A DNA stretch of 64,000 nucleotides from Actinoplanes campanulatus (GCF_014647795.1 NZ_BMPW01000003.1:124001-188000), one strand, 5' to 3'; shown: positions 17,951 to 26,990, counted from the first letter of the stretch. Translations and numbers: made by a program. Notes: a model not told the origin generated them from the sequence alone.

Positions 17951-20697
17951 GGCTCGACTGGGAGATGCTCGACCGGCGGGCCCGCTGCGGCGACCACGCC
18001 GGAGTGGCGCGGCTGCTGTTGCACGCGAGCGAAGCGGACCGGCTCGCCTTCGGCAAAGCGGTCGAGGCCGGCATCAAGGGCGCCGACCCGAATGTGTGGT
18101 GGCGCTCGGACACCAACCCCGCCCCGAGCTATGCGCTGGCGGTCATCGGCACGGCGCCCACCGCCGCCAAGGCCGCGACCCTGCTGATGCGCCGCGAGCT
18201 GCGGGCCATGTGGCGGATGATCCCGGTCGACCGGTTCCTCGCGGTCGCGCTGGCACGTGAGCTGGACTGGCTCGGCGACCTGGGCGCCCGGCTGTCCCGG
18301 CGGCTGCCGACCCGCAACAACTGGGACAACGGGGAGTGGGCGTTCACCACCTCGGTCATGCGGGCCGGCGGGGTCGAGCCACCGGTCACCGAGGGCATCG
18401 TGCACGGCTGGCTGCTCAGCCTCCTCCAGTCCTACGGTGACCGGGGCCAGAAGCGCCCCCCGCTGAACGTGCGGATGCGGGAGGACCCGTACCTCGATCT
18501 CCTCCTGCCCGCCGTCTTCGAGATGGACGGCCTCGGCGCCGACGTCACCCACTCCTCGTGGGGTGAGCCGGAGGGCCGGCCGAGCCCCGCCCACCACTTT
18601 CCCGCCGCGATCGTGTCGCTGGTCGCCGAGGGCCGGCTGGAGCGCAAGGACATCCTGACCGCGGTCGTCGACCGGCTGGTCCGCGGCGACAAGCCCAACG
18701 CGCTGCGCCCGTTCGTGCTGCTGCACGACGAGCTGGCGCCGACGGTCGACGAGATCGCCGGGCACGCGCTCGACTACGCGCGCATGCTCGCCGAGGGGGC
18801 CGGCCCGGTGGCGGCGCTGTCCCAGCGGGCTCTGCGCACTGTGGACGACGCCGGGCGCCTCGATCTGGAAACGCTGCTCGACACCGGCGCCACGGCTCTC
18901 CTGCGTAAGGAGAAAACGCTCGTCAAGGCACAGATCTCCTGGTTGGAGAAGGTGGCCCGGCGGGAGCCGGGCCGGGCCGGCGAGGTGTTCGAGACGATCG
19001 CCGTCGCGTTCGGCCACCCGGCCCTCGACATCCAGGAGCGGGCGCTGACCCTGATCGGCAAGCAGGTGCCACGCCTCGGCCCGGAGCTGCTCGCCCGGCT
19101 GGCGGACGCCGCCCAGGTCCTCGCCAGCGACCTTCCGGCCCGTGCCGCGGAGCTGTTCGGCGTCGCCGCCCCGGTGGCCGGGTCCACCGGTGTGCCGTCG
19201 CTGCCGCCGCCGGCCGGGCCCGCGCTGATGCCGCCGCCCATCGCGACCGCCGCCGAGCTGGCCGAGGAGGTCGTGGCGCTGCTGCACGAGCAGTCCGGCG
19301 TCCGCTGGGAGCGGGTCCTCGCCGCGCTCGTCACGCTGCACGCCCGCGACGGGCGGGGCGCGCTGGCGACCGCCCTCCGCCCGGTGATGGAACGGTACCC
19401 GGCCTGGTTCTCCGAGAGCCGGTGGAACTCCGGGTCGCCGTTCGTCTGCCTGGCCACCGCCATCCGGATGGTGATCGACGCTCCCCGCCACGACAGCACC
19501 CACCAGCGGCTGCACAGCGCCGTGCGGGTCGCCTGGCAGGAGGGCCGCCGCGGGGGCGTCAACTCGAAGCTGTCCGATCGGCCCGACGGCGTGCTGGCCC
19601 TGCGTGCCGCCGAGGTCGCCGTGCACCTCAACGGGTCGATGATGCCGATGCTGGTCGCCACCCCGACCCGGGTGAACGGCAGCCTCGACCCGGCGGTCCT
19701 GCTGGAGCGGCTGTCCCGGGCCGAGGCGGAGGGCTGGCAGCCGTGGCCCTTCGACCTGGAGCAGGCGCTGTTGCGGCTGCCTCGCACGCCCGTCCCGGCC
19801 GAGGTGACCGCCGGCGCCGCGGCGCTGACCTCCGCCGCCGGGCGGCAGTTCGCCCAGTGGCTGGCCTCCGGCGGCCTGCCCGATCCGGTCAGCGAGCCCT
19901 TCACCCAGTTCGGCGACCGGAAGGCCAACGGCGGCTACACCTGGGACGCCCCGGTGCCCCGCCGGCTGGCCGCCCGGCTGCGCCCGTCCCGCGACGGCGG
20001 CCTGCGCCTGGAGCGGCAGCTGCTGACGCTCGACCCGTTGAAGTACCCGGTCTACATGCCGGACGACTTCAAGGGCGTCGAGGAGGTGCTGGCCATGGTC
20101 CTGCCGCACCATCGGGAGGCGGCCGCGGCCTGGGCGCTGGGCGAGGTGGCGTCGATGGCCGACCAGGACCAGAAGGGCCCCGGCCGGCTGCTGCCCCTGC
20201 TGGCCGACGGCACCGGCCCGATCGGCCCGGCCCTGGTCACGGCGCTGGCCTACACGTTCGGCGCCAAGCAGGAGCCCGACCGCGCCGCCGCCGTCGACGC
20301 CTTCCTGACCCTCGCGGCCGCCGAGGGACCCACCGTCACCGCCACCGAGGGCCCCACCCCCGGGAGCGGCGCGACCTTCGCCGGCTCGGTCGGGGCCGTG
20401 CTGGGCGATCTCTGTTCGGACGGCACGGTCAAGCTGAGCCGGGTCGTCCCCGGACTGGCCGACGCCCACCGGGCCGGCGCCTCGGTGGCCGTCTGGGAGC
20501 TGCTCACCGCGGCGCTGCCCGAGTTGTTGGCGGCCAAGCCTCGGTCGCTGCCCGACCTGCTGGAGCTGGCGACCCAGGTGGCCGTCACGATCGGCGCCCG
20601 CGACGAGATCCCCGGTCTCGCCGCGGAGGCGGCCCGACCAGGCTCGTCCCGCCTGGTCCAGGAGGCGAAGCGCCTGCGTTCCCTGCTGACGCCGTAA
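17947..20697 (+). CDS. Large uncharacterised protein, DUF6493-like, partner of the SWIM protein
   Basis: This is a 916-residue cytoplasmic protein that is largely alpha-helical by composition, with no signal, membrane segment or recognisable catalytic motif. Short helical units with Arg/Leu/Ala periodicity suggest a scaffold of HEAT-like repeats (inference). From memory it belongs to the actinobacterial DUF6493 group, which is commonly next to SWIM proteins; I cannot verify this here. The ATG at 17947 overlaps the SWIM stop in ATGA, fixing the start. A hairpin follows the stop at 20706. It may form a nucleic-acid-binding complex with the SWIM protein. Confidence 0.75.
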   Translation: MRLDWEMLDRRARCGDHAGVARLLLHASEADRLAFGKAVEAGIKGADPNVWWRSDTNPAPSYALAVIGTAPTAAKAATLLMRRELRAMWRMIPVDRFLAVALARELDWLGDLGARLSRRLPTRNNWDNGEWAFTTSVMRAGGVEPPVTEGIVHGWLLSLLQSYGDRGQKRPPLNVRMREDPYLDLLLPAVFEMDGLGADVTHSSWGEPEGRPSPAHHFPAAIVSLVAEGRLERKDILTAVVDRLVRGDKPNALRPFVLLHDELAPTVDEIAGHALDYARMLAEGAGPVAALSQRALRTVDDAGRLDLETLLDTGATALLRKEKTLVKAQISWLEKVARREPGRAGEVFETIAVAFGHPALDIQERALTLIGKQVPRLGPELLARLADAAQVLASDLPARAAELFGVAAPVAGSTGVPSLPPPAGPALMPPPIATAAELAEEVVALLHEQSGVRWERVLAALVTLHARDGRGALATALRPVMERYPAWFSESRWNSGSPFVCLATAIRMVIDAPRHDSTHQRLHSAVRVAWQEGRRGGVNSKLSDRPDGVLALRAAEVAVHLNGSMMPMLVATPTRVNGSLDPAVLLERLSRAEAEGWQPWPFDLEQALLRLPRTPVPAEVTAGAAALTSAAGRQFAQWLASGGLPDPVSEPFTQFGDRKANGGYTWDAPVPRRLAARLRPSRDGGLRLERQLLTLDPLKYPVYMPDDFKGVEEVLAMVLPHHREAAAAWALGEVASMADQDQKGPGRLLPLLADGTGPIGPALVTALAYTFGAKQEPDRAAAVDAFLTLAAAEGPTVTATEGPTPGSGATFAGSVGAVLGDLCSDGTVKLSRVVPGLADAHRAGASVAVWELLTAALPELLAAKPRSLPDLLELATQVAVTIGARDEIPGLAAEAARPGSSRLVQEAKRLRSLLTP

Positions 20698-20705
20698 CCG
20701 GCCGA

Positions 20706-20739
20706 CCGGACGGGCCTCGCTCCCCCGGCGCCCGTCCGG
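20706..20739 (+). terminator. Probable intrinsic terminator after the DUF6493-like gene
   Basis: A perfect 10-bp inverted repeat, CCGGACGGGC at 20706-20715 and GCCCGTCCGG at 20730-20739, has a 14-nt loop and starts 8 nt after the stop. Confidence 0.6.
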
Positions 20740-20781
20740 CCCGGCACCCCACAAACCGCCCGGCCCACTCACGGCCCGCCC

Positions 20782-20838
20782 GGCCGCTGTCCGCCGGGCC
20801 ATGCCATGAGTGGGCCGGCCGCTGTCCGCCGGGCCATG
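20782..20838. repeat. 22-bp direct repeat, two copies 35 bp apart
   Basis: The same 22 bp, beginning GGCCGCTGTCCGCCGGG and ending in CCATG, occur at 20782-20803 and 20817-20838. Each is followed within a few bases by ATGAGTGG. It belongs with the repeat-rich gap 20698-21099, which contains no supportable gene. Confidence 0.7.
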
Positions 20839-20887
20839 AGTGGCCCGGCTAGCTGTGAGAGCTGTTTCAGCGCTGGTGAGACAGCCC

Positions 20888-21090
20888 TGCTGGGCAATTG
20901 GTCCTCTGTCCGTCCCTCCGGCTCGTTTGCGCCGGCCAGCACACACGTAACGGTTTCCGTGGTCGCCCACCCGCGTCATGGCGGCAGGCCGGGCACACGG
21001 ACGGCGCGACGTGAGCGCCCACCGGGCCGGAATAGCACGGACAGCGGATGGCGGGGGAAATTGACCAGCAGGGTCAGCCCTGAGAGCCAG
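20888..21090 (+). repeat. Dispersed intergenic repeat, copy 1
   Basis: About 200 bp here are closely related to the reverse complement of 38055-38281. Blocks of 27 bp (20942-20968 versus 38203-38229) and about 25 bp (GTCATGGCGGCAGGCCGG and onward) are identical. The copy ends just before the dipeptidase stop codon, as copy 2 starts just after the LacI stop codon. No open frame with a family motif is shared, so I read it as a non-coding dispersed element. Confidence 0.8.
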
Positions 21091-21099
21091 GCGCATGGG

Positions 21100-22266
21100 T
21101 CAGCGGGGCCAGAGTGGGTCGGTCGCGTGTTCCTCGGCGTCGCGCAGTGCGCGGAGGATGTTGCGGTTGGCGAGTTTCTCCAGGTCGAGGTCGGACCAGC
21201 CGCGATCGCGCAGTTCGGCGAGCAGGCGGGGGTAGGCGGAGACGTCGGAGAGTCCGGTGGGGACCTCCAGGGTTCCGTCGAAGTCGCCACCGATGCCGAT
21301 GTGGTCGGCGCCGGCCACCTCGCGGGCGTGTTCGACGTGGTCGGCCACCTGGGCGACGGTGGCGGTGGGCTTCGGGTTGGCCGCCAGCCACGCGTGGAAG
21401 GCCGGTTCGTCGGCGTAGTCGGTGATCGGCGACGTGGGTACCCGGGCCGGATCCTCGTCCGGATGCGGGCCGCGCGGCCAGTCCTCGGCCAGCGGCGGCA
21501 GGCCGAGGCGCTCCCATTCGGCGTCGGCGGCCCGCGCCCAGTCGCGGACGGCCGCGGAGACGAAGAACGAGACGAAGGTGAGCTGGATGACGCCGCCGTT
21601 GGCGGGCAGACGGGACAGCACGTCGTCGGGGACGTTGCGGGGGTGGTCGGTGACGGCCCGGGCGCCGGAGTGACTGAAGATCACCGGTGCGACCGCCTCG
21701 TCGAGGGCGTCGCGCATGGTGTCCGCGGAGACGTGCGACAGGTCGACGAGCACGCCCAGACGCTGCATCTCCCGTACGATCGCCCGCCCTTCGGCCGTCA
21801 GGCCGCCGTGCACCGGGCCCTGGGTCGCCGAGTCCGCCCACGACGTGTGGTGATTGTGGGTGAGGGTCACGTAGCGGATGCCGAGGCGGGCCAGCGAGCG
21901 CAGCACGCCGAGCGAACCGCCGAGGCAGTGCCCACCCTCGACGCCGATCAGCGAGGCGATCCGCCCGCTGGTCATGGCCCGTTGCACGTCCGCTGACGTG
22001 TAGGCGATCGCGAGGTCGTCCGGGTAGGCGGCGACCATCCGGTGTACCAGGTCGATCTGTTCGAGGGTGCTGGTGACCGCCTCCGGCTCGGACAGGTCGG
22101 ACGGCACGTAGACGGACCAGAACTGGCCGCCCACCCCGCCGGCCCGCAGCCGTGGCAGGTCGGTGTGCAGCGGTGGTCGTTCCTTCTCCAGCCCGGCCAC
22201 GGCCGATCCGTGCCACTCACGCAGGCGCATCGGCAGGTCGTTGTGGCCGTCGATGATCAAGTTCAT
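21100..22266 (-). CDS. Membrane-dipeptidase-type peptidase, family M19
   Basis: This is a 388-residue binuclear zinc peptidase. The metal ligands are all visible: DGHND at residues 6-10 (His, Asp), the bridging Glu in GVEGGH (about 112), LSHVS and FSHSGAR (His residues), and Asp in IGGDFDG near the C-terminus. M19 enzymes hydrolyse dipeptides, including D-amino-acid-containing and modified ones. No signal peptide is seen, so the enzyme is probably cytoplasmic, as in other actinobacteria. The start is ATG 22266. It is divergent from the glycosidase, whose upstream region carries the 28-bp tandem array. Confidence 0.92.
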   Translation of the reverse strand: MNLIIDGHNDLPMRLREWHGSAVAGLEKERPPLHTDLPRLRAGGVGGQFWSVYVPSDLSEPEAVTSTLEQIDLVHRMVAAYPDDLAIAYTSADVQRAMTSGRIASLIGVEGGHCLGGSLGVLRSLARLGIRYVTLTHNHHTSWADSATQGPVHGGLTAEGRAIVREMQRLGVLVDLSHVSADTMRDALDEAVAPVIFSHSGARAVTDHPRNVPDDVLSRLPANGGVIQLTFVSFFVSAAVRDWARAADAEWERLGLPPLAEDWPRGPHPDEDPARVPTSPITDYADEPAFHAWLAANPKPTATVAQVADHVEHAREVAGADHIGIGGDFDGTLEVPTGLSDVSAYPRLLAELRDRGWSDLDLEKLANRNILRALRDAEEHATDPLWPR

Positions 22267-22390
22267 CCCCTCTGGCTACCGGCCCGGGCCGATCGGTGCA
22301 AGCGGATCACCCGATCGGGGCCGGTGAACCCGCAACCGGCCGGCACCTGCGCGGGCACCGGCGCACAACCGCCCTCCTGGAATCTCTTTC

Positions 22391-22558
22391 ACATGCCCGG
22401 CAGACAAAAGCCGGACAGATGCCCGGCCGACAACCCGCTGGGCGCCATGCCCGGTCGACGACGTCCCGGGCGCCATGCCCGGCCGCCAACCCGCCGGGCG
22501 CCATGCCCGGCCGACGACGTCCCGGGCGCCATGCCCGGCCCACGACGTGCCGGGACAA
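22391..22558. repeat. 28-bp tandem array, about six units
   Basis: Units of the type CATGCCCGGCCGACGACG then CCCGGGCGC recur with exact 28-bp spacing (the A of each CATG/GATG at 22419, 22447, 22475, 22503, 22531; a first unit at 22393 is 26 bp away). Each unit has CCCGG at one end and CCGGG at the other, so each can fold alone. It occupies most of the 306-bp gap 22267-22572 and ends 14 bp before the GH26 start codon. There are no spacers, so it is not CRISPR. Confidence 0.85.
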
Positions 22559-22572
22559 CCAGGGGAGGCATT

Positions 22573-24111
22573 TTGCGACGCGCCAAGCTGCCGACGTCTC
22601 TGACAGCTCTGACCGCCGTATTCGCGGGAACCGCCGCCGTTGTCGTGACGCCGAACGCCGCGTCAGCGGCCGGCTCCGAACTCACGATCCAGGCCGCCGA
22701 CGACACGTACATCTCGAGCACCCGCACGTCCACGGTGTTCGGGTCGGAGGAGAAGCTCGCCGTCGGCAAGATCGGCAAAGAGACCAAGACCGCCCTCCTG
22801 AAGTTCACCGTCCCGGCGGGCACCAAGATCAAGAGCGCGACGCTGTTCCTGACCCCGGAGAACAAGCCGTCCGGCAAGCTCACCGTGTCCCGTGTGGTCA
22901 GCGACTCCTGGACCGAGGCCAAGACGACCGGCGCAAACGCGCCGAAGCTGGGCCCGGCCATCGCGTCGGTCACCCCGTACCCGACGGACACCCGGGTCGG
23001 CTTCAACCTGAACGCCGAGATCACCGGCTCGGGCACCTACTCGCTCGCGCTGTCCTCGGCGCTGACCGACGGCGCCGTCCGTTTCCAGTCGGCCGAGAAC
23101 AAGGCCGGCGGCGGCCCGAAGCTGATCATCGCCACCGAATCCGCGACCGCGCCCACGCCGCCGGTCACGGCCAAGGACTGTGTCACCGGCGCCAAGCTGG
23201 TGCCGTCCTGTGGCGTGCTGTGGGGTGGCGCGGCCGGCGGGTTCACCAGCAATCCCCGTGACGCGGAGCACAAGAACTGGGAGAAGCTGTCCGGGCGGAC
23301 CGCGACGATCTTCCACACCTATCACAAGGGTGACGAGGCGTTCCCGACCAAGGCCGAGATCGCGATGACCGAGGACGCGGCCAACCCGCGGGTGCTGCTG
23401 CTGAACTGGAAGATCGCCTACGGCTCCACCTGGGCCAAGGTCGCCAAGGGTGAGCAGGACGCCCGGATCGACGCGTTCGCCAAGCGGATCAAGGCGTACG
23501 ACAAGCCGGTCTTCCTCGCCCTCCACCACGAGCCCGAGAACGACGTCAAGGCCACCGCCGGCTCCGGCTGGGAGGCCAAGGACTACGCCGCCATGTACCG
23601 GCACACCATCGAGCGTCTCCGCAAGCAGGGCGCCGACAACGTGGTGAACGTGATGGCCTACATGGGCAACGAGAAGTGGATGGCCCAGTCCTGGTGGAAG
23701 GACCTCTACCCGGGCGACGACGTCGTCGACTGGATCGGCCTGGACTCCTACGTCTCGGTCGAGAAGGGCTACTACCACTACGGCACGTTCGCCGACCTGC
23801 TCGACCGTAAGCCCACGGGCGGCGGCACCGGCTTCTACGAGTGGGCCACCACCAAGCACAAGAACAAGCCGATCATGGTCGCCGAGTGGGGTGGCTACCA
23901 CCGGATCGGCAAGAACACCGACAAGTCCGCCGTCTACAACAGCGTGGTGCCGGAGCTGGCCAAGCGTCCCGCGATCAAGGCCATCGTCCACTTCGACACC
24001 AAGGCCGACGACGAGGGCAACCGCGACATCAGCATCGACAGCACCCCGGCCGGCCTGGCCTCGTTCAAGAAGCTGGCCGCCAACCCGATCTTCAACGTCA
24101 AGCTGAAGTGA
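22573..24111 (+). CDS. Secreted glycoside hydrolase: CBM96 (DNRLRE) domain plus GH26-like domain
   Basis: This is a 512-residue exoenzyme. A signal peptide (about 1-34) ends in NAASAA. Residues ~38-200 form a DNRLRE/CBM96 domain (AADDTYISSTRT, TALLKFTVPAG, LYSLALSS-like strands ending in GGGPKLIIA). Residues ~210-512 resemble GH26 beta-mannanase-type barrels: VLWGGAAGGF at the start, acid/base Glu in LALHHEPEND (about 322) and nucleophile Glu in VAEWGGY (about 436). It probably degrades a beta-mannan-like glucan or exopolysaccharide. No ATG is available: TTG 22573 follows AGGGGAGG by 4 nt, and the adjacent ATT is less likely. The rare start plus the upstream repeat array may keep expression low. 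Confidence 0.85.
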   Translation: MRRAKLPTSLTALTAVFAGTAAVVVTPNAASAAGSELTIQAADDTYISSTRTSTVFGSEEKLAVGKIGKETKTALLKFTVPAGTKIKSATLFLTPENKPSGKLTVSRVVSDSWTEAKTTGANAPKLGPAIASVTPYPTDTRVGFNLNAEITGSGTYSLALSSALTDGAVRFQSAENKAGGGPKLIIATESATAPTPPVTAKDCVTGAKLVPSCGVLWGGAAGGFTSNPRDAEHKNWEKLSGRTATIFHTYHKGDEAFPTKAEIAMTEDAANPRVLLLNWKIAYGSTWAKVAKGEQDARIDAFAKRIKAYDKPVFLALHHEPENDVKATAGSGWEAKDYAAMYRHTIERLRKQGADNVVNVMAYMGNEKWMAQSWWKDLYPGDDVVDWIGLDSYVSVEKGYYHYGTFADLLDRKPTGGGTGFYEWATTKHKNKPIMVAEWGGYHRIGKNTDKSAVYNSVVPELAKRPAIKAIVHFDTKADDEGNRDISIDSTPAGLASFKKLAANPIFNVKLK

Positions 24112-24122
24112 CGAGGTGAGAG

Positions 24123-24155
24123 AGCGCCGCCCGGTCCCCGCCGGGCGGCGCTTTT
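24123..24155 (+). terminator. Intrinsic terminator after the GH26-like gene
   Basis: A perfect 12-bp stem (AGCGCCGCCCGG at 24123-24134 with its complement 24141-24152) has a 6-nt loop and runs into TTTT at 24152-24155. It is one of the few in the window with a T-run. Confidence 0.85.
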
Positions 24156-24200
24156 CGTTGTGAGTTGGCTGTGTGGTCACTTGGTGTTCACGGTGGCCTG

Positions 24201-26300
24201 GTGCAATCCGCCGTGTCGTCGATCCTGATCACTACGCCGCGGCCCGTCCCCGCCGCGGCCGCCCCGGCATCCGGGCACTCCCGGTTCCGTCCCGACATCG
24301 AGGGGTTACGCGCGGTAGCCGTCACCCTGGTCGTCCTCTCGCACGCCGGCGCCGGCCGGTTCGCGGGCGGCTACGTCGGCGTGGACGTCTTCTTCGTCAT
24401 CTCCGGCTTCCTGATCACCACGCTGTTGTTGGCCGAGCGGACCCGGGCCGGCCGGATCTCGCTGCGCCGCTTCTACGCCCGCCGGGCCCTGCGGCTGCTG
24501 CCGGTCGCCACCGTGGTGGTGCTGTCCACGGTGGCCGGCGCCTGGTTCCTGCTGCCGGCCACCCGGTTCCACGAGATCACCGTGGACGCGCTGTACAGCA
24601 CCTTCTACGGGATCAACTGGCGGCTCGCCGGCCAGGGCGTCGACTACATGGCCGCCGCCGCGGAGCCGTCGCCGTTGCAGCACCTCTGGTCGCTCGCCGT
24701 CGAGGAGCAGTTCTATCTCGTCTGGCCGCTGCTGATTCTGATCACCGCGCGCAGCCGCCGGCTCCTGGTGGCCGCACTGTCCGTCCTGGTCGCCGGTTCG
24801 CTGGCGCTGAGCGTGTGGCAGACCGGGGAGTCCGCGCCGTGGGCCTATTTCGGTTCGCACACCCGGGCCTGGGAACTCGGGGCCGGCGCGCTGGTCGCGG
24901 TCGGCTCGGCCCGGCTCGCCACGCTGCCGCGCGGCCTCGCCGCGGCGCTGTCCTGGGTGGGCCTGGCCGCGGTGGGTGCGGCGGCGCTGACCTTCACCGA
25001 GGAGACCTCCTTCCCGGGGTACGCCGCGCTGCTCCCGGTGCTGGGCACGACGGTCGTGATCGCGGCCGGGCTACGGCTGACGCGCTGGGGCGCCGGGTCG
25101 CTGCTGGGGCTCCGGCCGTTGCGGGAGATCGGCAAGCTCTCGTACGGCTGGTACCTGTGGCACTGGCCGATCCTGATCATCGGTGCGGTGGCGTGGCCGG
25201 AGCACCCGTACGCGCTGGCCGCCGGTTCCCTGCTGCTCGCCCTGGTCACCTACCACCTGGTGGAGAACCCGCTGCGGTCGCATCCGCGGTTGCGGGGCCG
25301 GGCCCGTACCGGTCTGCTCGCGGGTCTGGCGTTCTCCCTGCTCACCGTCACGGTCGCGGCGGTCGGTGGACGGTTCACGCCGGCCGTCCCGTACGGGCCG
25401 CCCGCACCCGGCCTGGCCGCCGAACTCGCCGCCGCCCGAGACCCGCAGACCCGCCTCACCGCGCTGATCGACGAGTCGGCGCGCCGGGGCCGGATGCCGT
25501 CCAACCTCACTCCGCCGGTCACCAGCCCGCGCCAGGAGCCGGCCCACGACGCCGACGGCTGCCATGTGGACTTCATCGACACCGAGGTCCGCGGTTGCGT
25601 CTACGGTGACCGGACCGCGAAACGGACCGTGTTCCTGGTCGGCGACTCCCGGGCCGGGCACTGGTTCGCGGCGGTCGACAACGCGGCCCGCAACCAGCAC
25701 TGGCGGCTGGTGGCGCTGACCAAGTCGGCCTGCCAGATCCCGCAGGTGCTGGTCTACAACGTGGTGCTGAAGCGCCCGTACACCGAATGCGTCCAATGGC
25801 GGGACGCGGTCTTCGCCCGGATCGCCCGGGAACGGCCGCAGATGGTGGTGGTCGCCTCCAACGACCTGGACAACGGCGGCTTCTACGACGAGTCCGGGAA
25901 ACTGGTCCCGACCGAGGGCCGCGCCGACGACGTACGGTGGGCGCAGCGCTGGGAACAGTCGTTCCGGAGGCTGGCCGGCATCCCGGCGGTGCTGCTCCAG
26001 GACACCCCGTGGCCGGCCGGGATCGCCCCCGCCTGCCTGGCCGCGCACGCCCGGAAGACCCGTGCCTGCGTCCGTCCGGTGACGAAGGCGATCTACGAGC
26101 CGAACCGCCGCGCCCTGATCGCCGAAAAGGCGCGGGCCGCCGGCATCCGGGTGGTCGACCCGACACCCTGGCTGTGCACCGCGGTCTGCCCACCGGTCAT
26201 CGGCGACACCCTGGTCTACCGCGACAAGAGCCACCTGACCCAGACGTACGCCGCCGCGGTGACCCCACTGGTCGAGAAGGCCCTGTTCCCGGCGGGATGA
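24201..26300 (+). CDS. Acyltransferase 3 with C-terminal SGNH domain (OafA-type)
   Basis: This protein of about 699 residues has an N-terminal acyltransferase-3 membrane domain (first ~400 residues, ten or more helices) with DIEGLRAVAVTLVVLSHAG, VDVFFVISGFLIT, RRFYARRALRLLP and HLWSLAVEEQFYLVWPLL. It then has an extracytoplasmic linker and an SGNH hydrolase-like domain (FLVGDSRAGHW containing the nucleophile Ser; D-x-x-H near the end as DKSHL). It should O-acylate a cell-wall or surface polysaccharide. GTG 24201 is preferred because GGTGG lies a few nt upstream; the open frame reaches a TTG at 24165, immediately after the preceding terminator. Confidence 0.88.
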   Translation: MQSAVSSILITTPRPVPAAAAPASGHSRFRPDIEGLRAVAVTLVVLSHAGAGRFAGGYVGVDVFFVISGFLITTLLLAERTRAGRISLRRFYARRALRLLPVATVVVLSTVAGAWFLLPATRFHEITVDALYSTFYGINWRLAGQGVDYMAAAAEPSPLQHLWSLAVEEQFYLVWPLLILITARSRRLLVAALSVLVAGSLALSVWQTGESAPWAYFGSHTRAWELGAGALVAVGSARLATLPRGLAAALSWVGLAAVGAAALTFTEETSFPGYAALLPVLGTTVVIAAGLRLTRWGAGSLLGLRPLREIGKLSYGWYLWHWPILIIGAVAWPEHPYALAAGSLLLALVTYHLVENPLRSHPRLRGRARTGLLAGLAFSLLTVTVAAVGGRFTPAVPYGPPAPGLAAELAAARDPQTRLTALIDESARRGRMPSNLTPPVTSPRQEPAHDADGCHVDFIDTEVRGCVYGDRTAKRTVFLVGDSRAGHWFAAVDNAARNQHWRLVALTKSACQIPQVLVYNVVLKRPYTECVQWRDAVFARIARERPQMVVVASNDLDNGGFYDESGKLVPTEGRADDVRWAQRWEQSFRRLAGIPAVLLQDTPWPAGIAPACLAAHARKTRACVRPVTKAIYEPNRRALIAEKARAAGIRVVDPTPWLCTAVCPPVIGDTLVYRDKSHLTQTYAAAVTPLVEKALFPAG

Positions 26301-26374
26301 CCGGCCCCGGGGCGGCGTCTCACGACGTCGCCCCCGTATTCGAAAAAATCGAAAGGGCAGACGCGTGATGCGCG

Positions 26375-26426
26375 GATCCGCCGGCGTCCGGATCGTGGGG
26401 TGGGGTATCTGGGCATCCGGCGGATC
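26375..26426. repeat. Inverted repeat in the convergent gap
   Basis: GATCCGCCGG at 26375-26384 and CCGGCGGATC at 26417-26426 are complementary, with a 32-bp spacer. The 338-bp gap 26301-26638 lies between convergent genes and contains only such GC-rich inverted repeats; no gene is supported. Confidence 0.5.
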
Positions 26427-26559
26427 TGCCGGCCGGGTCGCGCCGCCTTCTGGGCGGTGCGGAGGTGCGGCCGGTCGCTGAGCGGGGATGGCCGCACAAC
26501 GCGAGGATCCTACGCATTGGCCGGATCCGCGGACTCGCAGGGGTCCGCGGAGATGCGAG

Positions 26560-26590
26560 AACCCCGGGCGCGACCAGCGCGCCCGGGGTT
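26560..26590. terminator. Bidirectional intrinsic terminator between convergent genes
   Basis: A perfect 13-bp stem (AACCCCGGGCGCG at 26560-26572 with 26578-26590) has a 5-nt loop, with A residues on one side and T residues on the other. It can terminate the acyltransferase transcript and the minus-strand small gene. Confidence 0.8.
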
Positions 26591-26638
26591 TCACGTGGGC
26601 GGTCCCGGGACGGTCGGAACCAGCCCGCCGAGCCGGCC

Positions 26639-26881
26639 CTAGCGGCCCGGAACTCCGGCGGCGTGCACCGCGGAGGCGTAGCGGCGCTCGGCGTCCTGGC
26701 GGCTGAGGATCGCGTGGATCTCGGCGGTCTCCTCGGCGCTGTGCCGGCCGAGCATCAGGTCGAGTTCGGTGCGCTCGGCGGCGGTGCGGAAGGTCGCGAG
26801 CTCTTCGGCGAGGCGGCGGTGGGCACGGCGCTCGGCGAGTCGGTTGAGGATGGTGGTCCGGGCGTCACGAATGAACTGCAT
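26639..26881 (-). CDS. Small conserved-looking hypothetical protein, highly charged helical
   Basis: This is an 80-residue protein with no known domain: MQFIRDARTTILNRLAERRAHRR, then a segment rich in Glu/Arg/Leu (RTELDLMLGRHSAEETAEI) compatible with a short coiled coil, and a C-terminal RQDAERRYASAVHAAG. It is soluble and probably cytoplasmic. ATG 26881 is preferred over the longer in-frame option because GGAG lies about 9 nt upstream and codon bias begins there. It is downstream of the LAL regulator on the same strand, separated by a hairpin at 26991. Confidence 0.6.
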   Translation of the reverse strand: MQFIRDARTTILNRLAERRAHRRLAEELATFRTAAERTELDLMLGRHSAEETAEIHAILSRQDAERRYASAVHAAGVPGR

Positions 26882-26990
26882 GGCAACTCCTCGACGGATA
26901 GTGACGGAGAAAGCCTCGTCGCTTCCGGGTGCAACAATCCTCCGTTCGTGCGTCATCCCCAAATCCACCAGGTAAAACCCGGAAGACGAA

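Noticed and set aside
17803-21096. Minus-strand ORF of 1097 codons opposite the DUF6493-like gene
   Set aside because: Its translation is low-complexity Gly/Arg/Gln/His-rich and it lies exactly antisense to coupled, well-supported genes.
22391-22558. Possible CRISPR array
   Set aside because: Units are contiguous with no spacers and there are no cas genes in the window.
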